Below are positions 8,285 to 17,737 of a stretch of 64,000 nucleotides of DNA, in pieces. Both the position numbers and the translations under genes were made by a program. The notes below the pieces were generated by a model. It saw nothing but the letters and a program-made list of their open reading frames with translations, had not been told where the DNA came from and did not search any database. Each line of letters opens with the position of its first letter. Position 1 is the first letter of the stretch. Source of the stretch: Oceanospirillum sp048265165 (GTDB taxonomy: Bacteria; Pseudomonadota; Gammaproteobacteria; Pseudomonadales; Halomonadaceae); assembly GCF_048265165.1 (NCBI RefSeq), contig NZ_JBLXCD010000003.1, forward strand, positions 248,001-312,000, in the 5' to 3' direction.

Positions 8285-9724
8285 TTACTTGCGTTTCTTA
8301 CGGTTCGGCATATGAATTGCGTGCCCGTCAACCGCCAAAGCCGCTTCGTGAACAGCTTCAGACAACGTCGGGTGCGCAAAGCACATCAGTGCCAGATCTT
8401 CTGCACTGGAACCAAATTCCATCGCGATCACACCCTGATGAATCATCTCACCAGCATTCTGACCGATAATGTGCATACCCAGGATACGATCAGTATCCTT
8501 CTGAGTAATAATTTTCACCATACCGTCAGTGCAACCATTGGTCATTGCACGACCAATAGCAGTGAACGGGAAGACACCTGTTTCGTACTCAGTACCTTCT
8601 GCTTTCACATCTTCTTCAGTCTTACCAACAGAAGCGATTTCAGGGAAGGTATAGATAACACCAGGGATAGCATCGTAGTTAACCTGAGCTTTGTGCCCTG
8701 CTACGATATCAGCAACCATAATGCCTTCTTCAGATGCTTTGTGAGCCAGCATAGGCCCACGTACCACATCGCCAATCGCGAAAACGCCTGGTACAGAAGT
8801 ACGGCACTGATCATCAACATAGATAAAGCCACGCTCATCCAGAGAAACACCGGAGTCGTTGGACAGCAGCGCTTCAGTGTACGGACGTCGTCCCACACAA
8901 ACGATCAGTTTGTCAAAGGTTTGAGTCTGCTCACCTTTAGCATCAGCATAGGTCACAACAACTTCGTTGCCGTTAATTTCAGAACCGGTGACACGAGCAC
9001 CAATTTTGATATCCATACCTTGCTTGGACAGAATTTTCTTAGCTTCTTTAGCAATCTGCTGGTCAGTAGATGCCAGGAAAGCATCCTGAGCTTCCAGCAC
9101 GGAAACCTCAGAACCCAAGCGCTGCCATACAGAACCCAACTCAAGACCGATAACACCGCCACCGATAACACCCAAACGACCAGGAACTTCTTCAAAGTCC
9201 AGTGCGCCGGTAGAGTCAACGATCAGCCCTTCAGTCAGGGGCGTTGGTGGAATTTCAACAGGCACCGAACCGGAAGCAATAATAATGCTGTCCGCTTCAA
9301 CAATCTGCACAGAACCATCATGGGCAGTCACTTCTACTTTCTTGCCGCTCAGCACTTTACCTGTGCCATGCAAACCAGTAACGCCATTCGCCTTGAACAG
9401 ACCAGCAATACCCTGTGTCAGGTTGCCAACGATCTTGTTCTTACGGGCGATCATTTTCTTAACGTCCATTTTGACGTCAGAAACTTCAATCCCCATATCC
9501 GCAAAATCATGCTGTGTTTCAGCATATTTGTGGGAGGCTTCCAATAGCGCCTTTGATGGGATACAGCCCACATTTAGGCAGGTACCACCATATACAGGTT
9601 TGCTTTCTTTATTCAGCCATTTTTCAACGCAAGCTGTTTTCAGGCCAAGTTGTGCTGCACGGATCGCTGCAACATAACCGCCAGGACCTGCACCGATGAC
9701 AACTACATCAAATTTATCAGACAT
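8285..9724 (-). CDS. lpd: dihydrolipoamide dehydrogenase (E3)
   Basis: This FAD flavoprotein reoxidises dihydrolipoyl groups of the 2-oxoglutarate (and possibly pyruvate) dehydrogenase complexes and reduces NAD. The 479-residue protein has the N-terminal FAD motif VIGAGPGGYVAA, the redox disulfide GGTCLNVGCIPS, the NAD motif GVIGGGVIGLELGSVW, and the C-terminal catalytic HPTLSEAVHEA. It lies between sucB and sucC, the Pseudomonas-type order, so it is most likely dedicated to the 2-oxoglutarate dehydrogenase complex. The gap to sucB is 42 bases. A short basic tail (NRKKRK) ends the protein. Confidence 0.97.
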   Translation of the reverse strand: MSDKFDVVVIGAGPGGYVAAIRAAQLGLKTACVEKWLNKESKPVYGGTCLNVGCIPSKALLEASHKYAETQHDFADMGIEVSDVKMDVKKMIARKNKIVGNLTQGIAGLFKANGVTGLHGTGKVLSGKKVEVTAHDGSVQIVEADSIIIASGSVPVEIPPTPLTEGLIVDSTGALDFEEVPGRLGVIGGGVIGLELGSVWQRLGSEVSVLEAQDAFLASTDQQIAKEAKKILSKQGMDIKIGARVTGSEINGNEVVVTYADAKGEQTQTFDKLIVCVGRRPYTEALLSNDSGVSLDERGFIYVDDQCRTSVPGVFAIGDVVRGPMLAHKASEEGIMVADIVAGHKAQVNYDAIPGVIYTFPEIASVGKTEEDVKAEGTEYETGVFPFTAIGRAMTNGCTDGMVKIITQKDTDRILGMHIIGQNAGEMIHQGVIAMEFGSSAEDLALMCFAHPTLSEAVHEAALAVDGHAIHMPNRKKRK

Positions 9725-9766
9725 TACTTTTTCCTGTCTTTCGTGTCATGAGTGATCAAACTGTAC

Positions 9767-10978
9767 TTAAACTTCCAGCAGGATACGAGCTGGATCTTCA
9801 AGAAGTTCCTTGATGGTAACAAGGAACTGTACAGCATCTTTACCATCGATCATACGGTGGTCATAAGACAGCGCAAGATACATCATAGGACGAATCTCAA
9901 CTTGTCCATTAACTGCCATAGGTCGTTCCTGAATCTTATGCATACCCAGAATAGCAGTCTGAGGAGCATTCAGGATTGGAGTAGACATCAGAGAACCGAA
10001 TACACCGCCGTTAGTAATAGTAAAAGTACCACCTGTCATATCAGCGATACCCAGCTTGCCTTCACGGCCGCGCTTAGCATATTCACCAATAGTAGACTCT
10101 ACATCGGCCAGGCTCATGGTATCCGTGTCACGCAGAATTGGCACAACCAAGCCACGCTCGGTAGATACCGCAACACCGATATCGTAGTAACCGTGATACA
10201 CAATATCACCACCATCGATAGAAGCATTTACATCCGGGAAGCGTTTCAGAGCTTCAGCCGCAGCTTTTACGAAGAAAGACATAAAACCAAGACGCGTTCC
10301 ATTGTGCTTTTTCTCGAACATGTCTTTATATTTCTTGCGTAGCTCCATGACCGGCTTCATATCCACTTCATTATAAGTGGTCAGCATAGCAGCGGTTTGC
10401 TGAGCTTCAACCAGACGCTTAGCAATCGTCTGACGCATACGGCTCATCGGTACACGCTTCTCAACGCGTTCACCGGCAGCAACGTTAATCTCAACTGCTG
10501 GAGCAGCGGCAGGCGTCGCTTTAGCGGCACCAGACTGTACAGCTTTCTGCACGTCTTCTTTAGTGACACGTCCGCCTTTACCAGTACCAGTTAGCTTGGC
10601 AACGTCCAGACCATTCTCATCAGCCATTTTGCGGGCCGCTGGACTCAGAATCTTGTCACCTACCTGAACGGTTTCTTCTTCAGAGGAAGACGCAGCAGCC
10701 GAAGTTTCTTCAGATGCAGGTGCAGCTGTAGTACCCGTAGCACCTTCTTCAAAAATTGCGATAACCTCATCGCTTAATACTGTAGCGTCAAGATCCTTTC
10801 TGATCTCCTTGATAACGCCGTCAGCAGGAGCAACAACTTCCAGAACAACTTTATCAGTTTCGATTTCAACCAGCAGCTCGTCACGTGAAACAGCTTCGCC
10901 AGGTTGTTTTGCCCAGTTTACGATAGTTCCGTCTGCAACAGATTCAGGGAAGACGGGAGCTTTAATTTCAGTAGCCAT
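9767..10978 (-). CDS. sucB: dihydrolipoyllysine succinyltransferase (E2 of 2-oxoglutarate dehydrogenase)
   Basis: The E2 core transfers succinyl groups from lipoyl-lysine to CoA. In order the 403 residues show one lipoyl domain (lysine in EIETDKVVLEV), an Ala/Glu/Ser-rich linker, a peripheral-subunit-binding domain (LSPAARKMADENGLD), a second flexible linker and the catalytic domain ending in the HRMIDGKDAVQFL active site. I chose the ATG at 10978: AAAGGA precedes it and the protein then starts MATEIKAPVFPESVADGT like the family; the frame opens 12 codons earlier at 11014. It is 89 bases downstream of sucA. Confidence 0.95.
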   Translation of the reverse strand: MATEIKAPVFPESVADGTIVNWAKQPGEAVSRDELLVEIETDKVVLEVVAPADGVIKEIRKDLDATVLSDEVIAIFEEGATGTTAAPASEETSAAASSSEEETVQVGDKILSPAARKMADENGLDVAKLTGTGKGGRVTKEDVQKAVQSGAAKATPAAAPAVEINVAAGERVEKRVPMSRMRQTIAKRLVEAQQTAAMLTTYNEVDMKPVMELRKKYKDMFEKKHNGTRLGFMSFFVKAAAEALKRFPDVNASIDGGDIVYHGYYDIGVAVSTERGLVVPILRDTDTMSLADVESTIGEYAKRGREGKLGIADMTGGTFTITNGGVFGSLMSTPILNAPQTAILGMHKIQERPMAVNGQVEIRPMMYLALSYDHRMIDGKDAVQFLVTIKELLEDPARILLEV

Positions 10979-11067
10979 GTTCGGTCCTTTCTGGATTGTT
11001 CTTTGTTTGCACAAACAAAAAATCTGAGGTGCCCTGCCAGTTAGTAACAGGGCACGTAATTGATCAA

Positions 11068-13911
11068 TTAAGCATTAAAAGCATCGGATACCAGTTGCGT
11101 TTGCTGTTCAGCATGCACAGAGGTATAACCACAAGCCGGAGCAGCAGATGCAGCACGACCCGCAAACTTCAGTTCATAACCGAAGCCTTTACGGTAATCA
11201 TTCAGTACACCACGCATGTGGTGCTGACTGCTGTACCATGCGCCCTGATTCATCGGCTCATCCTGACACCAGACAACATCTTCCAAAGCAGGGTATTCAG
11301 CGACGATCTCTGCCAACTTCTCGGTCGGGAACGGATACAGCTGTTCAATACGGATAATAGCCGTATCTTCACGCTCATTCTCACGACGGTAGTTAGCCAA
11401 ATCGTAGTAAACCTTACCTGTCGTCAGAACCAGGCGTTTTACCTTGCTTTTATCAATGGTGGTATTCACTTCATTGATGATGGTTTGGAAGCTGCCGTTA
11501 GCCAGCTCTTCAAGAGTAGACGTTGCATCTTTATGGCGCAGCAAACTCTTAGGTGACATAACAATCAGCGGCTTACGCAGCGGACGAATCACCTGACGAC
11601 GCAGCATGTGGAAAACCTGAGCTGGCGTAGTCGGAACAACAACCTGAATGTTCTGCTCCGCGCAAGACTGCAGGTAACGCTCTAAACGTGCAGACGAGTG
11701 CTCAGGGCCCTGACCTTCATAACCATGCGGCAATAGCATAGTCAGGCCGCACAAGCGCCCCCATTTGTGTTCACCACTGGTGATGAACTGATCAATTACA
11801 ACCTGAGCTCCGTTGGCAAAGTCACCGAACTGAGCTTCCCAGATGACAAGGGCATCAGGCTTTGTTGTTGCGTATCCATATTCAAAAGCCAGAACCGCTT
11901 CTTCAGACAGATAAGAGTCATGAATAGTCATAGCAGGCTGTGACTCAGACAGGTTCTGCAAAGGAACATAAACCTCTCCATCGGCCTGACTGTGAATCAC
12001 AGCATGACGGTGCGAGAAGGTGCCGCGACCAACATCCTGACCGGTAATACGAACCGGATGATTCTGATCCAAAATAGTGGCATAGGCCAGCACTTCGGCA
12101 AAACCCCAGTTTACAGGCATAGCACCTGCAGCCATCTTACGACGGTCTTCATAAATTTTATTGACCTGACGCTGAATCTTAACGCCATCAGGGATCTCAC
12201 CTAGCTTATTCGCCAAAGCCTGCAGATGAGTCAACTCAACAGAAGTATCTGCCTGAGAGGTCCACGCATGACCAAGATAAGGTGTCCAATCAACAAACAG
12301 CTCTTTATTTGGCTCTTTAACCAGGCTATTTGCTACATGACGACCATCAACCAGAGCAGAGCGATAGTCTTCCATCCGGTCTTTGTCTTCAGCTTCACTT
12401 AATACACCTTCCTCAATCAGCTTCTTAGCATAAAGAGTACGTGTGCTCGGCTGCTTGGCAATTTTCTGATACATCATAGGCTGTGTACCAGAAGGCTCAT
12501 CTGCTTCGTTATGACCACGACGACGATAACAAACCAGATCAATCACAACGTCACGTTTGAACTGCTGACGATAGTCTGAAGCAACCTGAGCGGCATGAAT
12601 CACAGCCTCAGGGTCATCGCCATTAACATGAATGATCGGGGCCTGAACCATCTTCGCAATATCGGTGCAGTATTCCGTAGAGCGGGTGTCTTCTGGTTTG
12701 CTGGTGGTGAAACCAACCTGGTTATTGATGACAAGATGAATCGTACCACCTGTCTTATAGGCACGGGTCTGAGACATCTGGAACGTCTCCATCACCACAC
12801 CTTGACCAGCAAAGGCTGAATCACCATGAACAACAATCGGCATTACCGCATCACCAGACTGGTCTTTACGACGATCCTGGCGAGCGCGAACAGAACCTTC
12901 AACAACCGGAGAGACGATCTCAAGATGGGATGGGTTGAATGCAAGGGCAAGGTGCACTTCACCGCCGGACGTCATAACATTGGATGAAAACCCTTGGTGA
13001 TATTTCACATCACCGGAACCATCATGATTGAGTTTTTTACCTTCAAACTCTTCAAATAGTTCAGCAGGGTTTTTACCCAAAATGTTAACCAGAAGGTTCA
13101 GACGCCCACGGTGAGCCATGCCGATAACAATTTCTTTTACACCAAATGAGCCAGAGCGCTGAATCAGCTCGTCAACCATAGGAATAAAAGATTCACCACC
13201 TTCCAGACCAAAACGCTTAGTACCTGGATAGCGGGATGCAAGATAATTTTCCATACCCTCAGCAGCAGTTAAACGCTCAAGGATATGCTTTTTCGCCTCA
13301 ACTCCGAATGCAGGAGCTGAACGCACGCTTTCAAAACGCTGTTGTAGCCAGCGCTTTTCTTCAGTGTTCACAATATGCATGAACTCTGCGCCGGTGGTGG
13401 AGCAGTAGGTCTTCTCCAGCGCTTCGATAATATCACGCAATGGGGCTTCATCTTTACCGATAAACAGTGAGCCCGTTTGAAAAACGGTATCAAGATCAGC
13501 GGATGATAGTTGATGATAAGCCAGATCCAGATCAGCTACCGGCTCATGCTCAAGAAGATTCAAAGGATCAATATTCGCTTTCTGGTGGCCACGGAAGCGG
13601 TAAGCATTGATCAGCTGAAGGACACGAACCTGTTTCTTCTCATGCTCAGTACTCACTGAGCCTGCACTGGCGGGAGCAGCTTTGTGCTTGTTTTTAGCAA
13701 GCAGATCGAAGTGTTCACGGATGGGGGTAAGGGGGATATCACGGGAACCGGCGCCTTCGGTTCGTGGGAGCTTGTCGAAGTAGTTCCTCCACTCTTCAGG
13801 AATTGCATTCGGATCAAGCAAATATTGCTCATAAAGCCCTTCAACGTAGGACACATTGCCTCCGTAGACGTGGGAAGAGCTCCACATCAACTCCATTATG
13901 CCTTCTTGCAT
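11068..13911 (-). CDS. sucA: 2-oxoglutarate dehydrogenase E1 component
   Basis: This thiamine-diphosphate enzyme decarboxylates 2-oxoglutarate and succinylates the E2 lipoyl group. At 947 residues it has full family length. Visible signatures include the N-terminal E2-binding segment (YVEGLYEQYLLDP), IGMAHRGRLNLL, the GDSAFAGQG region with the ThDP-binding NNQVGFTT, and HGYEGQGPEHSSARLERYLQ in the C-terminal half. The ATG at 13911 follows AGGGTGA. The 234-base gap upstream to sdhB contains several hairpins, so sucA may be regulated separately from sdh despite sharing the strand. Confidence 0.97.
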   Translation of the reverse strand: MQEGIMELMWSSSHVYGGNVSYVEGLYEQYLLDPNAIPEEWRNYFDKLPRTEGAGSRDIPLTPIREHFDLLAKNKHKAAPASAGSVSTEHEKKQVRVLQLINAYRFRGHQKANIDPLNLLEHEPVADLDLAYHQLSSADLDTVFQTGSLFIGKDEAPLRDIIEALEKTYCSTTGAEFMHIVNTEEKRWLQQRFESVRSAPAFGVEAKKHILERLTAAEGMENYLASRYPGTKRFGLEGGESFIPMVDELIQRSGSFGVKEIVIGMAHRGRLNLLVNILGKNPAELFEEFEGKKLNHDGSGDVKYHQGFSSNVMTSGGEVHLALAFNPSHLEIVSPVVEGSVRARQDRRKDQSGDAVMPIVVHGDSAFAGQGVVMETFQMSQTRAYKTGGTIHLVINNQVGFTTSKPEDTRSTEYCTDIAKMVQAPIIHVNGDDPEAVIHAAQVASDYRQQFKRDVVIDLVCYRRRGHNEADEPSGTQPMMYQKIAKQPSTRTLYAKKLIEEGVLSEAEDKDRMEDYRSALVDGRHVANSLVKEPNKELFVDWTPYLGHAWTSQADTSVELTHLQALANKLGEIPDGVKIQRQVNKIYEDRRKMAAGAMPVNWGFAEVLAYATILDQNHPVRITGQDVGRGTFSHRHAVIHSQADGEVYVPLQNLSESQPAMTIHDSYLSEEAVLAFEYGYATTKPDALVIWEAQFGDFANGAQVVIDQFITSGEHKWGRLCGLTMLLPHGYEGQGPEHSSARLERYLQSCAEQNIQVVVPTTPAQVFHMLRRQVIRPLRKPLIVMSPKSLLRHKDATSTLEELANGSFQTIINEVNTTIDKSKVKRLVLTTGKVYYDLANYRRENEREDTAIIRIEQLYPFPTEKLAEIVAEYPALEDVVWCQDEPMNQGAWYSSQHHMRGVLNDYRKGFGYELKFAGRAASAAPACGYTSVHAEQQTQLVSDAFNA

Positions 13912-13972
13912 TCTTAGTCACCCTGCACGAGGAACTTGAAATCCACAATGACCCCTGAGTCTTTTTCAGGTC

Positions 13973-14108
13973 AAAAAAAAGGTAGCGTGCCTTACCTTCT
14001 GCAGATTAGGGTCAAGCCCTGTTCCCCAAGTCGTTTTACATTTGCTAAAGCCGGTACCTTTTGAGCACCGGCTTTAGCGACCACAGGTGTCAGCCTTTTG
14101 GCTGACAC
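13973..14108 (-). promoter_or_regulatory. hairpin-rich sdhB-sucA junction with possible attenuator
   Basis: Read towards sucA there are three clear hairpins: a 9-bp stem GTGTCAGCC/GGCTGACAC with a 4-base loop (14087-14108), a perfect 12-bp stem GCTAAAGCCGGT/ACCGGCTTTAGC with an 11-base loop (14044-14078), and a 6-bp stem AAGGTA/TACCTT (13979-13998) followed at once by eight U (13980-13973). The last has the form of a weak intrinsic terminator about 60 bases before the sucA start. A further 5-bp hairpin lies at 13954-13970. The arrangement could attenuate or process the sdh-suc message. Confidence 0.6.
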
Positions 14109-14145
14109 AATAGCTTTATTATTGTATTGATGAGCTGCGGTATGA

Positions 14146-14850
14146 CTAGGTTGCGTCACGCAACAACATGTCACGGATGTGGCCAATGGCTTTTGTTGGA
14201 TTCAAGCCTTTTGGACACACACTTACACAGTTCATAATACCGCGACAACGGAATACACTGAACGGATCGTCCAGTTCACTCAGTCGTTCACGAGTCTGAG
14301 TATCACGGCTGTCGATCAGGAAGCGGTATGCCTGCAGCAGACCGGATGGGCCTACAAATTTATCAGGATTCCACCAGAACGACGGACAAGCCGTTGAACA
14401 ACATGCACAGAGAATACACTCGTACAATCCATCAAGTTTATCACGATCTTCAGGTGCTTGCAGACGCTCAATAGCCGGAGCCGGAGTATCATTCAGCAGA
14501 TAAGGCTTGATGCGCTCATATTGCTTGTAGAACAGAGACATATCAACCACCATGTCCCGAATAACCGGAAGACCTGGCAGAGGACGAATGACCAGTTTAT
14601 CCGCAGTCACAACCTCAGAAAGAGGTGTGATACAGGCAAGGCCATTCTTACCATTCATATTCATACCATCGGAACCGCAAACACCTTCACGGCAAGAACG
14701 ACGGTAAGCAAACGTATTATCCTGCTCTTTAATCATGCTAAGAACATCCAACACCATGACGTCAGCGCCTTTAGTGTCGATATTGAACTCCTGCATGTAC
14801 GGAGCAGAATCTTTTTCCGGATTATAGCGGTATACACTAACAACCAGCAT
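14146..14850 (-). CDS. sdhB: succinate dehydrogenase iron-sulfur subunit
   Basis: It passes electrons from the flavin subunit to quinone at the inner membrane. The 234 residues carry the [2Fe-2S] motif RSCREGVCGSDG with the downstream GLACITP cysteine, then the [4Fe-4S] motif CILCACCSTACPSFWWN and the [3Fe-4S] motif CRGIMNCVSVCPKGLNP, all as in E. coli SdhB. The start at 14850 gives MLVVSVYRYNPEKD, aligned with the family. It lies 18 bases downstream of sdhA and is followed by the structured gap before sucA. Confidence 0.97.
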   Translation of the reverse strand: MLVVSVYRYNPEKDSAPYMQEFNIDTKGADVMVLDVLSMIKEQDNTFAYRRSCREGVCGSDGMNMNGKNGLACITPLSEVVTADKLVIRPLPGLPVIRDMVVDMSLFYKQYERIKPYLLNDTPAPAIERLQAPEDRDKLDGLYECILCACCSTACPSFWWNPDKFVGPSGLLQAYRFLIDSRDTQTRERLSELDDPFSVFRCRGIMNCVSVCPKGLNPTKAIGHIRDMLLRDAT

Positions 14851-14868
14851 TAGGCTAACTCCCGTAAA

Positions 14869-16644
14869 TTAGTAAGTACGTACTTTCGGTTCAAACGTCG
14901 GTACAGTTTTCGGCGAGAAATTAACATCACGCTTACCAACACGCTTATCAGCCGGGAAGTACATTGAGTGCTTCAGCCAGTTCTCATCATCACGATCACG
15001 ATAATCATCACGTGCGTGAGCACCGCGGCTCTCTTTACGGTATTCAGCTGTAATAGCCGTTGCTTCCGCAACTTCAAGCAAGTTATCCAGTTCAAGAGCT
15101 TCAATACGCGCGGTGTTAAACGCCTGAGACTTATCGTCCAGCTTCGCATTAGCTATACGCTCGCGAAGGGAAGCCAGTTCTTGAATACCTTTCTGCATGT
15201 ACTCTTCTGTACGGAATACACCGAAGTAGTTCTGCATGGTTTGCTGCAGCTCAGCACGCAGAGCCGCTACGCTTTCGCCATCATTCGACTCATTCCAGCG
15301 ATTCATCCGTGCCATAGCCCGTTCGATATCAGCTTCGTTAACATCAGCGTCAGTCAGACCTTCGCTCAAAGCTTTCTCGATATGGATACCCGCAGCACGA
15401 CCAAATACAACCAGATCAAGCAAAGAGTTACCACCCAGACGGTTCGCACCGTGCACGGAAACACATGCAACTTCACCTACAGCGTACAGACCATTAATGA
15501 TGTGATCGTTACCGTCTTTGTCCTGGGTCAGCGCCTGACCATGAACATTAGTCGGTACACCGCCCATCATGTAGTGACAGGTAGGAACAACCGGTACAGG
15601 TTCTTTAGTCGGATCCGCATGGGCAAATGTTTTAGACAGCTCACAGATACCTGGCAGGCGCTTATTCAGAACCTCTTCACCCAGGTGATCCAGTTTCAGG
15701 AATACATGGTCACCATTCTCACCGCAACCACGACCTTCCAGAATCTCCATAACCATGGAGCGGGCCACAACATCACGACCGGCAAGGTCCTTCGCGTTAG
15801 GCGCATAACGCTCCATGAAGCGCTCACCATCTTTGTTTACAAGATAGCCACCTTCACCACGACAACCTTCAGTAACCAGTACACCCGCACCAGCAATACC
15901 TGTCGGGTGGAACTGCCACATTTCAATATCCTGAACCGGAATACCGGCACGCAGAGCCATGCCTACACCGTCACCAGTATTGATCAACGCATTAGTAGTA
16001 GACGCGTAAATACGGCCTGCACCACCGGTTGCCAGCACAGTCGCCGCTGCTTTAACAAATACAGTTTCGCCAGTTTCGATACACAGTGCGATCACACCAC
16101 AGATGTCACCGGACTCATTTCGAACCAAGTCCACGGCATACCATTCATTCAGGAATACCGTGTTATTTTTCAGGTTAGCCTGATACAGAGTGTGCAGCAG
16201 AGCATGACCAGTACGGTCTGCAGCAGCACAGGTACGCGCAGCCTGACCACCTTCACCGAAGTTCTTAGACTGACCACCGAAAGGACGCTGATAGATACGG
16301 CCATTATCGAAACGGGAGAAAGGCAGCCCCATATGCTCCAGTTCAAAAACCGCTTTTGGTCCTTCAGAACACATGTACTCAATTGCATCCTGGTCGCCAA
16401 TATAGTCCGACCCTTTTACAGTGTCGTACATGTGCCATCGCCAATCATCGTTCGGATCTGCACTTGCGATTGCACAAGTGATACCACCCTGAGCCGATAC
16501 GGTATGGGACCGGGTTGGAAACACTTTTGTAATCAGGGCAGTTTTCTTGCCCGACTGCGAAAGCTGCAGAGCAGCACGCATGCCGGAACCACCACCACCA
16601 ACGATAATGGCATCAAAATTCAGTGTACGTAGATTTGCAGTCAT
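14869..16644 (-). CDS. sdhA: succinate dehydrogenase flavoprotein subunit
   Basis: The catalytic subunit oxidises succinate to fumarate. At 591 residues it matches the family. It has the FAD-binding VGGGGSGMRAAL, the histidine for covalent FAD attachment in RSHTVSAQGG, the substrate region HPTGIAGAGVLVTEGCRGEGG, and the C-terminal RGAHARDDY segment with an active-site arginine-histidine cluster. FAD attachment needs SdhE, which is encoded at 57916-58194. It starts 3 bases after the sdhD stop, so coupling is likely. Confidence 0.97.
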   Translation of the reverse strand: MTANLRTLNFDAIIVGGGGSGMRAALQLSQSGKKTALITKVFPTRSHTVSAQGGITCAIASADPNDDWRWHMYDTVKGSDYIGDQDAIEYMCSEGPKAVFELEHMGLPFSRFDNGRIYQRPFGGQSKNFGEGGQAARTCAAADRTGHALLHTLYQANLKNNTVFLNEWYAVDLVRNESGDICGVIALCIETGETVFVKAAATVLATGGAGRIYASTTNALINTGDGVGMALRAGIPVQDIEMWQFHPTGIAGAGVLVTEGCRGEGGYLVNKDGERFMERYAPNAKDLAGRDVVARSMVMEILEGRGCGENGDHVFLKLDHLGEEVLNKRLPGICELSKTFAHADPTKEPVPVVPTCHYMMGGVPTNVHGQALTQDKDGNDHIINGLYAVGEVACVSVHGANRLGGNSLLDLVVFGRAAGIHIEKALSEGLTDADVNEADIERAMARMNRWNESNDGESVAALRAELQQTMQNYFGVFRTEEYMQKGIQELASLRERIANAKLDDKSQAFNTARIEALELDNLLEVAEATAITAEYRKESRGAHARDDYRDRDDENWLKHSMYFPADKRVGKRDVNFSPKTVPTFEPKVRTY

Positions 16645-16647
16645 TCC

Positions 16648-16995
16648 TTACGCTCCCCAAAGAACTTGAACACCCCATACCACATAGGTAAAGAGGGCTA
16701 GGTTACATACTGCCTGGAAGACAAAACGGATCCCCGCTGCCTTTAGATAGTCAGTGGAAATAGTCCACAAACCAATCCAGGCGTGGGCAGCAATAGACAG
16801 GATAGCCAGGAACGTAAAAATGCGAACCCAGGTTTGCTGGAAAAACGCAGACCACTGGGCATAGTCCAGATCAGAAGTCGTCAGAAAATAACCAACGATA
16901 AAAACACTGTACAGAGCAAGAACAACCGCACTGAAACGCTGTAACAACCAATCCGACACGCCGCTACGACCGAAATTCGTTACGTTGGTTACCAT
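16648..16995 (-). CDS. sdhD: succinate dehydrogenase membrane anchor subunit
   Basis: This is a 115-residue three-helix membrane protein that with SdhC anchors the enzyme and helps bind ubiquinone and heme b. Hydrophobic segments run at about residues 17-36, 54-74 and 88-111; WLLQRFSAVVLALYS at the first helix and AHAWIGLWTISTDYL in the second are typical, with the heme-ligand histidine in the AHAW segment. The ATG at 16995 is chosen over the GTG at 17001 because AGGAG lies seven bases before it. The gene overlaps sdhC by 7 bases. Confidence 0.92.
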   Translation of the reverse strand: MVTNVTNFGRSGVSDWLLQRFSAVVLALYSVFIVGYFLTTSDLDYAQWSAFFQQTWVRIFTFLAILSIAAHAWIGLWTISTDYLKAAGIRFVFQAVCNLALFTYVVWGVQVLWGA

Positions 16996-17366
16996 ACCCA
17001 CACTCCTGCCAGTACAATCAGAATTACAGAAATCACCAGCGTCAGCTTGGCACCCAGCTGACCCCCTTCCAGTGTTTCACCGATACCTACATCCATAAAT
17101 AGATGTTTGATACCTGCTACCACATGGTAGGCCAGTGCGGAAAGAAGTCCCCAGAGTACAAACTTGGCGAATGCACCCTCCTGCAGAGTTTCTTTAACTG
17201 CATTGAAGCTTTGCTCTGATTCCAGAGAAGCATCAAAAGCCCAGAACATGAACGCCAGTCCGACAAACAGAATGACACCCGTGATACGGTGCAGAATCGA
17301 AGTATATGCAGGGAGAGGGAGCTTAATAGTTGCTAGATCTAAGTTTACAGGTCTTTTGCTATTCAC
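16989..17366 (-). CDS. sdhC: succinate dehydrogenase cytochrome b556 subunit
   Basis: This is the first gene of the TCA block. The protein has three membrane helices; the motif SKRPVNLDLATIKLP is the normal N-terminus of SdhC, LHRITGVIL begins helix I (quinone-site serine and arginine region), and LAYHVVAGIKHLFMD carries the heme histidine. The start is uncertain. A GTG at 17366 gives 125 residues and fits homologues but has only a close AAGAG upstream; an ATG at 17396 would add ten residues; the open frame reaches 17462. Transcription probably begins at the promoter at 17514-17542. Confidence 0.88.
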   Translation of the reverse strand: MNSKRPVNLDLATIKLPLPAYTSILHRITGVILFVGLAFMFWAFDASLESEQSFNAVKETLQEGAFAKFVLWGLLSALAYHVVAGIKHLFMDVGIGETLEGGQLGAKLTLVISVILIVLAGVWVW

Positions 17367-17513
17367 GGCTCTTACACACTCTCTATGCCCTTTCATAGGG
17401 CTTATGGTTTCAGGTGGTTGCATCCTTATATATAGAAGCATAAAAAAGGCAAAAAAACCCATTTCATTAACTTATTTATATAAGGCCGCACCACCGCCAA
17501 TCGTGCGGCAGGA

Positions 17514-17542
17514 ATTATAGTGACTCGCTATTCTGATTACAA
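17514..17542 (-). promoter_or_regulatory. sigma-70 type promoter of the sdh-suc block
   Basis: On the minus strand TTGTAA (17537-17542) and a perfect TATAAT (17514-17519) are separated by 17 bases. It would start transcription near 17507, about 140 bases before the proposed sdhC start. Confidence 0.7.
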
Positions 17543-17649
17543 TAAAACCAAAGGCATAGCTGGGCCATAATTCCACGAAAACGCCACACGTCCGATGGGT
17601 CATTGATTTTAACAACCATTACCTGCTTTACTGCTACCTTTTTGGGTAA

Positions 17650-17677
17650 TTGACAATCCTGCTTATCCTTCTATATT
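17650..17677 (+). promoter_or_regulatory. sigma-70 type promoter of gltA
   Basis: A perfect TTGACA (17650-17655) and TATATT (17672-17677) are separated by 16 bases. The expected transcript start is about 54 bases before the gltA ATG. The gltA and sdhC promoters face apart, with about 107 bases between their -35 boxes where shared regulators could bind; no specific operator was identified. Confidence 0.75.
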
Positions 17678-17737
17678 TGTGCAGTCCGCGATTTTGGGCA
17701 TGGCAAGTATGAATTAACAATTAGAAAGGAGGCCATA

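Noticed and set aside
8312..9547. A 411-codon open frame on the plus strand
   Set aside because: It is antisense to lpd, with low-complexity, cysteine/histidine-rich translation and no recognisable domain.
14968..16632. A 554-codon open frame on the plus strand
   Set aside because: It lies exactly antisense to sdhA, has no ribosome-binding site or family motif, and reflects codon bias of the real gene.
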